In this document: one piece after another, positions 1 to 9,455 of the stretch | Layout: every line of letters starts with the position of its first letter | Position numbering within the stretch: the stretch's first letter is position 1 | DNA from: Fragilariopsis cylindrus CCMP1102 | Taxonomy: Eukaryota; Bacillariophyta; Bacillariophyceae; Bacillariales; Bacillariaceae | Direction of reading: 5' to 3' | Length of the DNA stretch: 38,613 bases | Assembly: GCA_900095095.1 (NCBI GenBank) | Contig: FMBT01000603.1 | Span: 1-38,613, forward strand | The notes under the pieces: generated by a model | What the model saw: only the letters and a program-made list of their open reading frames with translations | Told to the model about the DNA's origin: nothing | The model's database searches: none | Made by a program: the position numbers and the translations under genes

Positions 1-122
1 TCCGTGCGATTGCGATTCCTATCCGTTTCCAGTTACACTTGCCTGGCTTGAAATCACATTCCTCTTGCATACCATATACCTCGCTTGCTATGGTTCAGAT
101 TTACTATTAGCTACCTAGATCG

Positions 123-218
123 TCACCACCATATTGTTGCTTCAATTCCATAAATCGATCGCTGAGCTGGTCACCACCATATTGTTGCATCAATTCCATA
201 AATCGATCGCTGAGCTGG
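123..218. repeat. 48-bp tandem duplication over the end of the BRCT gene
   Basis: Two adjacent 48-bp copies, 123-170 and 171-218, differ only at 141 versus 189 (t/a). The second copy encodes the last residues (PAQRSIYGIDATIWW) and overlaps the stop codon of the BRCT gene. The first copy lies just beyond the stop. 48 bp is 16 codons. Confidence 0.9.
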
Positions 219-3200
219 TGGTTTGAAATTTGTTGGACTTAACATTTCTGCGCATGCAATTGATAAAGAAACCCAATTTGAATCGACAACATAAATGAAC
301 TTTGATGCTTCAGCATCAGACTCTAATGCATCCTTTATTTCAGTTAAGACATATTTTGGTAATGCCTTCCCACCACGATCTCCACACAAAAGAACAAATT
401 TTCGTTTATCATTTGTACTGCAGTCATACTCAGACTCGTCAGTGCTCGATGATGAGGAAGAATCCACGATCGACGTCAATTGAAGCGATACATCTTTTGA
501 TGTAGAAATTATATTAGCTGACCCATCTTTCAATAATTTGATAAGACTATTTTTCTTTTCAGGTGGGTACGATCCGCATAAGAACACATCAGTGTTATGA
601 AACAATAAACTAGGTGACGACGAATCATTATGTTATTATTATATGAATTGAATTGTTGTCATTCCATACCGCTGCTAATTTGCAAACACCATCCTTTGCT
701 TCAGTCATGGAGATTTTTCCTATCTTTGCAGGTAACGACCGAACAAAACGAGTGGGTATAACAACAGTTCCTTCTTTTTTACATGCTTTAATCCATTCTG
801 GATTGACCATTGGTATTCCCAGAAGAGAACATCGGATTGCTTTTAATGTACGTTGACTTGCTTCGTCTTTTTTGTTAGCTGGTGTAATACAAACAGTTGT
901 TGTAGTATCAACTGTATCTTTTAATACGAATTTGATTCCGCCACTGCCACTGTTCAAAGATTTCTTACAGAATGCTTCAATGAGTGTGGCATCCTTCTCC
1001 AAGACACTGGATGTAACAATATTTATCACATTCTTCTTAATTGCGTACGCAAACATCTTCTGGTACCTTTCATCGGCATCAGCAGTAGTCGAGTTAGAAT
1101 TACCGCCTTTGGGTGATACTTGTCGTCGCTTTGCGCTAGATCTTCCTCCTGATGCACTAGCAGCAACCTTTCTATTTCTTTTAGAATCGGAAACTCTTCC
1201 CTTCACTGGAACGATTTTAGAGCTAGCAACTTTGCCGATCGCATCTCGTTTGCTATAAGTTAGTGATTTACGTTTGCTCGGCGAACGATATCTATCAGTC
1301 TCATCATCATTTACAACTTCGTCTTCGTGGTTATCATCAGCACCAAATTCAAATTCGTTTCCAGGCGCCTTGCGAGCAGCATTGCTGCCTGCTGATGATG
1401 CAGTAGGCTCACGTTGTCTCGTGGAACGACGTGCACTTGTTGTTTCTGATTTATTTCGCGTGATAACGATCTTTTCTACTCTTTCGTTACCAGTAGCCCT
1501 TCTACTTCCCTTTCCACGAGTCTTGCCAGCACTAGAAGTAGAAACGAGCGATAATTTAGCGGGTCCACGTTTTCTCCTTGAGCTTCGGGCACTAGCTGGT
1601 GCTTGTTCTTGAATGCTAGAGTCTTCCTCTTCGACGTGTTTACGTTTTCTAAAAGCGTTTGTTTTAAATTGAACTGGATGTGCGCACACTTTAGATGGAT
1701 GCTGACTGCTCGTCCATTCATTGGCGTCATCCCCAAAGATTGAAGATGGCTTTGATCGTTTAAGATGAATATTACTTTTTGAACCACTTTTTTCTGTTGT
1801 GTTGCAGACAATCTCAGAAATTTGTTGATTCAGTGTATCGCAAACTGCACCTTGTGTGTCATCAGCATTTCCATCAAAATCGATACCAACATCATCGTCG
1901 GCGGTAGGGAACGAATGCTCATCTTCCTCACCAACTTCAGTACCTTCATCTTCTTCACGAGTTGTCATGTTCGATTGATCTGTATTATCTTTTTTTACTT
2001 CTTCATCTTTGCCAACATTCTCAAGAGAAGAATGCATCTTAGATTCATTTTCATTATCTCTATCAACTTGCAGTTCGTCTTCTTTGCCAACATTCTTAGA
2101 CTCTTCTTTATTATCATCATTTAGTGTTTGTGTCTCACAGACTGCAGCTTGTGTGCCATCGACTATTATAGTACGAATAGAAGAATTGTCGTTCTCGCCG
2201 CCTACAGTCTCTTCGTCTTCATCACGTTCGTAGACGTTCGTCAATTCTAAAGCATTAGATTTTGTTGTTGCATCACACACAGCACGGTGTGTGCCATCAA
2301 CATCAGTGGTAGGTATAGAAGACTCGTTATTCTCACCGATATCAGTTTCTGCGTCTTTGTCTTCTTCTACTTCACGCACGTTGGTCATCATATTAATTTG
2401 ATCTTTAATTTCTAACTCAACTTTCCCCCCTTCTTTGTCAACAATCTTGGCCTCTTGATTATTATTCTGTGTTTGCGTCTCACACACTGCATATTGCGTG
2501 TCATCTCCGGCAGTAGAAAGAGTGGAACACTCGTTATTCTCGCCGATATCAGTTTCTTTTTCTTCTTCACCCGCTGTGAAGGGCAGTATTTTAGATTCAT
2601 CCTTGTTATCTACCTCGACGTCTCCTTCTTCTTCTACGGCGGTAGAGATGGCAGTAACAGTAGCAGTAATGGATGATGCATAATTCTGACCAACAATAAC
2701 AGTTTCTTCTTCTTTTTCGTCTTCGTCGATTTCAGGAACAGTACTAGTCACTGTAGGAACGACCTTATTATTATTAGTAATGTTAGAAGAATCATCAATG
2801 TCGTGATAACGTTTTTCTGTATTATCACAAGTCGGAGCTTGTGTGTCATCACCAACGGCAGGATACGAATTAGTTAGTGCTACTTTTGTACAGATTGTAT
2901 CTTTTTCTTTTTCAACTTCTTCCTCTTCATCTTTTCCATAATACGATGATGATGTATCAGCAGGAATAATAGCTTCACCTGTTGCACGCATAAGACTTGG
3001 ACTCATCGTCATCATTATTGTTTCATTACTGTTTTGGGTACTACTACTACTACCCCCATCTTTCTTGCTGGTGGTTATCTGTGTAGTAGTAGTAGTAGTA
3101 GTAGGATTAGTAGTAGTAGTAGTATCCTCCATTTTCTTGGTCGGTGTTGGTACCTGCGTTGATTCTTCCTCAGCACCACTATAAGTTGTTGTTGCAGCAT

Positions 3201-6069
3201 CGTTGTTACGATTTCTATCAGTTATGCCTACTTCCAACTTCTTCTTCATCTTCTTCGTATCCTGATCCATATTTTCACCATCATTATTATTATCATCGTC
3301 ATCATCATTATTATTATCAAACGACATTGATAATAAAAGTTGGCTCGTCCCCGCCACCGGTTGTGCAGCAACTGCACATTCTATTTCATCACCATCGTCT
3401 TCTTCATCTTTATTGTCGTCGTCGTCTTCACCATTATTTTTTGCAACACCATTTTTTTTTTGGATGGTAGAATCGGGATCGTTGCTATCATCATTATTAG
3501 TCTTTGATTTTGTGCTGCCGTAGTCCTCCTTCTCCTTCTGCTTCTTGTCATTACTAGGATCATCTTCTGGTTGTGTTGATAAAGGTTGTGTCGATAAAAG
3601 AGTTATAGTTGGAATTGGTCCATGCTGTTGTTGCTGTTGTTGTTGTTGTTGTTGAGTAAAATAATCTTGTACAGTATCATCATCATCATCATCATCATCT
3701 TCTGAATCATCAGGATTATCGACAATAATAACATCATTTGCATTTGAATCTGCATTATCGCCTTCCCTAATATCACCATCATCACCACCACCACCACCAC
3801 TAACTGTACTTAAATCATCATCATCATCATCATCATCATTATCTTGTTCCCCTTGTGGTGGTACAGCATCAACGTCTGCGTCAACAGCACAGTCGTCATC
3901 ATCAACATCAACATCAACATCAACATCAACATCATCATTGCTGTTGTTGTGCTTGTTGTTGTTCTTGTCTGTGGTTGTTATTTCTCCTACAACAGTAGCA
4001 ATAGCAGTAGCAGTAGCAGTAGCAGTAGCAGTAGCAGGAGGAGTAGCAGCAACAGCAGATGTCACATCATCATTGAAGGTAGTAGTAGTAGTAGTAACAA
4101 ATGACACAGGAGGACTACGATCTTTCTGTTGTTGTTGAGTAGTAATAGTAGTAGTAGTGTTCTTATTGATAATGCCATGTGCATTAATACCATTACAATT
4201 TCCATTCCCATTACCATTACCACTAACAGTACTTAAATCATTATCATATTCTTCCCCATTTACAATCCCATCATCTGCAATAATCCCAGTATCATTATCA
4301 TTATCGTCTCTTTCGTTATTATTCTCATTATTATCATCCGTATTCACTACTAATAATGTCTGCATTCGATCATTCCGTAATGATTCTTGTTGTGTATTCA
4401 CAACACTATCCACCGCTATACTATATTGTTGAGATGGTTGAGATGGTTGCGATTGGAATTGTTGTGAACCACCACTGGCACCACTAGTAGATGATTTTGT
4501 TGTAGTTTTAGCTTTTGTTGTTCCATAATAGGTAGTATTGATATTGTTATTTATATCCCCATAATCAAAATCATTATTATTACTTTCAACTGTAGTACTA
4601 CTACTATTACTTGTATCATCCATTACAGCATCATCTTCATTGTCCGCCTCATTATTATTTCTTCCTTCTACTGCTACTGCTACTGCTACTGCTACTGGTG
4701 TTCTACTACTACTAGATTTTGTTCCAACCACACAAACCGACGAATAATTATTTCGAATAGTAGTAGCATTACTGTTACGTCGCCGTCTTTTATGTTCTTC
4801 TACTGTACCAGATATTTGTTGATATTCAAATTCTATTACTTCTTTCGTAGTAGTAGTAGTAATAGAAATTTTATCATTAGGATTCAATACTGTTAGTTTT
4901 CTTCGTGGTAATTGTGTCCACTGTTTATCTATCGAGTCAAATATAGTAACATCATCATTATCATCGTCATCGTCACCCTCATCTTCGTGATTATCTTCGA
5001 GGTTATTATTATTACTTTTTGTTGTTATTACAGTAGCAGTTGCGGTAAGCCCTAAAATTGATGTAGCTACTTTATTATCGAATTTACCACGGAATGGTAA
5101 GGGTGGTCTCATATCTTTCACGGTCAACACACAATTATTTTTACCAAAGTCAATAGTTTCAAAACATATGTATATCGATTCCTCTTCATTTGGTGGTGAC
5201 AATCCTGTACCATTCGTAATCAGTTCAATTGATTCTTCGTTGACACTAGTTAATAACATATCTTCATTTTGTTGTGGTGATTGTGATTGTTGCGACAATT
5301 GTGATTCGTTTTGAAAGAATTGTGATTTATTCGATTCATCATTATCATCGTGTGGTGTTAAATCAGGTTGTGTTTTGAGTAGGTATTGAGTAGTTTTACC
5401 ACCTTCCTGTGGTGTTAAATCAGGTTGGGTCTTGAGTTGTTGTTGTTGAAACTGTTGAGTGGACACCGACGGTGATGACGTTTGCTGCTGTGGAATTCCA
5501 TTTCCACCGTCCTCATTACCTCCTTCGTCGTCTACTTGTGTCTGTATTTGTATTTGTGTTTTCTGTTGAGTGCTAGTGCTAGTGCCTTGCTGTAATTGCT
5601 GCTGCATTTCTTGAGTTTCTTGTTGTTGGGTTGCTAATAATAAAAATTGAGTGTCACGTGGACTACGAGTAGTAGTAGCGGCAGTGGCAGCAGTGTTATT
5701 ATTATTATTATTAAATAGAACACGTAACCAATTTTCACCATTTTCATTCAGTAATAGACTAGAGGATGAAGCAGAATTAGAATTAGAATTAGAAGTATTA
5801 TTATCTTCGTCATTGTCATTGTCATTGTTACTCGATTTCGATTTTGATATCGATTTCGAATTCGAATTCGAATTCGAACTTGATTTTGATAATAAACATA
5901 ATTCATGTTGAATTATGATAATTTCTTTCTCATTCTCATTCTCATTGTCATTGTTATTGTTATTGTTATTGTCATTGTCATTGTTATTATTGTTGCCGTT
6001 ATCATCAATATCATTATTATTACAGCCGGTACTATTATTTTTTTCTATTCCATTATTTGCAGTATTCAT
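171..6069 (-). CDS. Tandem-BRCT, TQ-rich giant acidic protein (MDC1/PTIP-like architecture), frame broken between the two BRCT domains
   Basis: The main frame runs from the ATG at 6069 to a TAA at 628-630 (1813 codons). It continues one nucleotide out of frame from about 626 down to a TGA at 171-173. N-terminal residues 1-290 are Asn/Asp/Gln/Ser-rich, with many TQ pairs (two TQPDLTP copies). Residues ~290-420 contain beta-rich sequence (FGKNNCVLTVKD ... LTVLNPNDKISI ... IEFEY) that may be a very divergent FHA domain. Residues ~420-1450 are acidic low complexity, including imperfect D(D/G)TQxAVC repeats at 1821-2850. Residues ~1450-1650 are basic (Lys/Arg/Ser-rich), probably nuclear-localising or DNA-binding. 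BRCT 1 lies at ~690-1075 (FAYAIKKNVINIVTS, core NPEWIKACKK). BRCT 2 lies at ~190-600 (FLCGSYPP, KFVLLCGD, VVDSNWVSLSIAC). Tandem BRCT pairs usually bind phosphopeptides, and MDC1-type mediators dock at damaged chromatin, so a DNA-damage role is inferred. The BRCT assignment is by motif pattern and is fairly sure. The FHA call is weak. Confidence 0.75.
1821..2850 (-). repeat. Imperfect D(D/G)TQxAVC(D/E)T protein repeats inside the BRCT gene
   Basis: Five related cores are visible in the translation: DDTQAPTC (about 2815-2850), DDTQYAVCETQT (2464-2505), DGTHRAVCDATT (2260-2298), DGTQAAVCETQT (2121-2160) and DDTQGAVCDTL (1821-1863). The spacer blocks also resemble each other (ETDIGENNECS / ETDIGENNESS). 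One copy has TH in place of TQ. TQ followed by small or hydrophobic residues in acidic context is the kind of site PI3K-like damage kinases phosphorylate; that function is inferred. Confidence 0.8.
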
Positions 6070-6672
6070 GATTACAAGAAAGAGAATACACTAACTAATA
6101 AATAATACTAAAGTGGAATCAATCAATCGATCGAATATATCTACAATAATGACTTTTCTCTACTGTATTGTAGCTATCTACAGGGTGTAAGTATTGGGGT
6201 CTTCTAATAGACGTAGTAGTGTCGTGGGCAGCTAATCGTAAGATTTCATTCATTACTACTCTATTAATAGTAGTAGAGTTAGGCAAGAATAATCAAGCAC
6301 AGAGAAATTCTTTTTTTAACGTCTCTCTGAAAAAAACAACCAAAAAATAGGAAAAAACTACTTCAGTCGCAGAAACAGAAAACCTACGACTCGAAAAAAA
6401 GAAAATAAAAGCTAAACGCTTAATTCGTATACGCGCTAAGTTATCGCGAGGAATTATTACAGGATATAGAAAAGCGCGTTCTTGAACCCCCTCACTCACG
6501 ACCGACTATACTAGTACGACCTACTGTATTTCATTGCTACTACCTATACACATAAAATGCTACACTCGTACTCGTACTCGTATTATTCTATTGGTTATAT
6601 TATTGTTTATTATATATTGCCTTTACTATATTTATTGTTGCTTACTGCTTACTACTGCTGTTCTTCTTATTA
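6070..6672. other. Intergenic spacer between PTOX 3' end and BRCT 5' end
   Basis: AT-rich non-coding DNA with ATT/TAG trinucleotide-like runs. It should hold the PTOX 3' UTR and the promoter of the BRCT gene, both transcribed leftward. Short frames here (e.g. 6293-6499) have no protein-like composition. Confidence 0.6.
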
Positions 6673-8262
6673 TTATTGGTGTTGTTCTTGCTGTTGTGGT
6701 TCTTGCTGTAATTTACATAATGTGTTATAATGTTCTTTTTCATCATTTCGTATATTCATAAATACATCATATAAATTTGATAATGGTTTATGTTGTTTAT
6801 TATCTCGAATATCATTATTTGGTTGTATGGACGACTTTGATGAGGATGATGAGGAATATAAAAGATTTAATAAGTATTGATTATCAGTATCATAATACTT
6901 ATATGCAATATCAGGTACATCTGATACTGATGATGTAGATGTGGAAGTAGTTTTTTTCAATTCGTCTTCATTTTGTTCTATAAATGTATTATATGTATTG
7001 TAGGCACGATCTACTACCAATTCATTCAAATTGTATACTGCTTGCTCACCTACTTTTCCATGCGTCAGATAAACAAACACTGTATACCAATAATAGATGG
7101 TTGCTAAAGAATGTGCAATAATAGTACGATGGTCCTTCTTCTTTTTATCCTCATTATTATTATTTGACAATGACTTCTTGCCTGATGACAAGCCTAATAA
7201 ATCTTCTATGATTAATAAATGATGTAATTCATTATCGGCTTGCGCATAAAATAATCTCATTTTTTCGATCCGTACTTGATCGGCAGTATTATCATAATTC
7301 ATATTCTTACTGTTGTTGTCAGTAGTAGTGTCAGTATTACCATACCGTGACCCAAATGTTTCTTGTAGATGCATACAGGATAGATAGGCAAAATACGGTA
7401 CTCTTGCTATAATTTCTAATATATAAAAATGTTCATAATTTGTTTGAAATTTTTTTTGAATTTGTTGTTGTTGTTGAATTTCCTGAATTTGTTGTTTTTG
7501 TTTTGGAGATAATGATATAGTACTATAATCATCATCAGTATCGGTGGTTGCTGTTGTCTCGGTACTACTGGTAGTAATAGTAGGATATAAAAAAGAGATA
7601 ATAGTATACATTGTATTGACAATAATTTTATTAAATTCATAATATGGAGCAGCAGGAGCAGGAGCAGCAGGACGACTACGACCAGTCGAAGTCGCAGTAG
7701 AATCAATAGTAGTAGTAGTAGTAGTAGTAGAAGATTCATCCTTATCTTCATCAGCAGTATTCTTAGGAATGATAATCGTCGATAGTAATGATTTGCCTTT
7801 GTCATCATGCAACTGTTCATATATGGTATCCTCTACCATTATACTATTATGATCAGTATCAGGAATAGCAGCAGTACTTGCACTTGCTGTACTTGTTGCA
7901 CTACTAATAAATGATTCTAATTCGGCACAATCAGATAATAACATATCTTCATCAATAATACATTCGTCATAATCCTGCTGCTGATCGCAATCTACATCAG
8001 TAGTAATAGAAGTAGGAGAAGTATCAGTAGAAGAAGCAGTTGAAGAAGCAGAAAGAACAACACACAGTCGTGATGCTTGCCGTTGTTGTGGTGATTGCCG
8101 TTGTTGTTGTTGTCGGACTAGTACATCAACGGCATTATTGATTCTAGAACAATACCGCGAACTACTCGGTAGTGATAGTAGCACAGCAGTAGGATTGTTG
8201 TTGATGGTCCAACCATGCACCGCCGAAATCAACGATAGTGCTGTGACGATAATATTCATCAT
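6673..8262 (-). CDS. PTOX: Plastid terminal oxidase (alternative-oxidase family), plastid-targeted
   Basis: PTOX is a di-iron plastoquinol:oxygen oxidoreductase on thylakoid membranes; it drains electrons from plastoquinol to O2 in chlororespiration and carotenoid synthesis. The diagnostic helices are present: LEIIARVPYF (first Glu ligand), ADNELHHLLIIEDLLG (Glu/His ligands), NELVVDRAYNTY (matching SECVESHAF of plant PTOX) and LYDVFMNIRNDEKEH (last Glu and His). DIAYKYYDTDNQYL matches the PTOX-specific stretch DIAVKYY; this and NELHHLL favour PTOX over mitochondrial AOX. I chose the Met at 8262 because it puts a hydrophobic signal peptide (IIVTALSLISAVHG) at the N-terminus with a Trp at +1, as in diatom bipartite plastid targeting. 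An in-frame Met at 8295 adds 11 residues, and a Met at 8259 is also possible. About 200 residues of Thr/Ser/Asp-rich sequence separate targeting and catalytic regions, and Ser/Asn/Lys runs interrupt the catalytic part, so the protein is longer than plant PTOX. No intron is seen. Confidence 0.93.
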   Translation of the reverse strand: MMNIIVTALSLISAVHGWTINNNPTAVLLSLPSSSRYCSRINNAVDVLVRQQQQRQSPQQRQASRLCVVLSASSTASSTDTSPTSITTDVDCDQQQDYDECIIDEDMLLSDCAELESFISSATSTASASTAAIPDTDHNSIMVEDTIYEQLHDDKGKSLLSTIIIPKNTADEDKDESSTTTTTTTIDSTATSTGRSRPAAPAPAAPYYEFNKIIVNTMYTIISFLYPTITTSSTETTATTDTDDDYSTISLSPKQKQQIQEIQQQQQIQKKFQTNYEHFYILEIIARVPYFAYLSCMHLQETFGSRYGNTDTTTDNNSKNMNYDNTADQVRIEKMRLFYAQADNELHHLLIIEDLLGLSSGKKSLSNNNNEDKKKKDHRTIIAHSLATIYYWYTVFVYLTHGKVGEQAVYNLNELVVDRAYNTYNTFIEQNEDELKKTTSTSTSSVSDVPDIAYKYYDTDNQYLLNLLYSSSSSSKSSIQPNNDIRDNKQHKPLSNLYDVFMNIRNDEKEHYNTLCKLQQEPQQQEQHQ

Positions 8263-8295
8263 GATGGTACTGTACTGTAAAAGAAAATGATGCAA

Positions 8296-9455
8296 TGAAA
8301 TGTGTGTTACTGTATTATCGCGTGTCGATGGTGTATGTGTGTACTGCTGTACTGTTTCCTACTACATTATCAGATACAGTACTGTAGTTTGCCGATATGC
8401 ATTGACGGATCATACCTGTAGCTAATATTTTTCTTTCTTTCATTTCACTTTCTTCTTTCTTTCTTTCTTTCTTTCTTTCTTTATTGTTGATGGCGGCGGA
8501 TCCATCATTTTGAGTTGAAGTTTTCTTTTTGAATACAACAAATAAATAAAGGCAGAAAGTGCAAGGGGTGTGTGTCTTCGCGACCAAAAATTACAACAGC
8601 AGAGGGCATCCATCTGTGATTTGTGTGTGTTCTTTTATGACGTTTAATTAATTTATTGTTAAATATTAATTGTGTCGTGTCGTATCGTGTATAAATAAAG
8701 AAGAACTCTACGTCATCGATGGTGTTGAATATGCTTTCCACGTGGATTGAGTGGTATGTGATGGTGGTAAACGAAAATTCGACCAAAGCGACTAAACTAA
8801 AATTGTCTATCAAACGTCAATTGAATAAGAGGTTACTAGCTACAGTAACTAAACTAAAAAAAATAAAATCTTACAACGACGTTAATTTATTCAGATCGAC
8901 ATAACATACCGGTAACACACACTTATCGTTATAATAGGGAGGAAAGAGAGGCCGGTTATAAATAAAGATGAACTGAATATTTGCACCTGCTTTCAAGCAA
9001 ACCCTACTACACAAACAAGAAGTGTTCCGTAGCGTCAGCGTATCTGTAGGTGTTAGCTAGTGTGAATGATGACGAACGTAAATCTTTATCAGCACCAAAC
9101 ATGTACTGTAGACAAAGTAATATATTGAATGAAATGGGGGAACGAACGACGATGACGACGATGGTAAATACTGCACAAGTCGTACTTGTACTCCCGTCGT
9201 CATGGAACAGGCGATTTTATTATCGCTTGCTACAGCTTAGATGACGGGACATATAGCTGCGACGAGTCGAGTTTCCTACGTATCTTCTGCTATTGCTTCT
9301 ACTAAACAGCTTTTAAGATTGCAATAAGTTACGTAATTTTCGGAAGATTCTCGCACTGTGTTCACGAATATTGAAATGAAATGAACAAAACGGTATTTTC
9401 GTTTACGGGATTATTATTTACGTCTATAGCTTATATTATTCTAATCGCTGCTATA
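8296..9455. other. Intergenic spacer with TTTC microsatellite
   Basis: No credible gene on either strand. It includes a (TTTC)n tract at about 8449-8483 and several ACTGTAC/TACAGTA-type words near the PTOX start (8341-8390). It presumably carries the PTOX promoter and the 3' UTR of the LRR gene. Confidence 0.6.

Noticed and set aside
171..605. Second BRCT as a separate small gene
   Set aside because: It lacks a proper ATG start (its frame opens at TTG), begins mid-domain, and continues the first BRCT and its linker; better explained as the broken end of one gene.
872..1612. Plus-strand frames opposite the BRCT gene
   Set aside because: They are shadows of the BRCT reading frame; no independent motif.
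7416..7820. Leu-rich 134-codon minus-strand frame inside PTOX
   Set aside because: Alternate-frame reading of TAG/TTG repeats; PTOX motifs fix the true frame.
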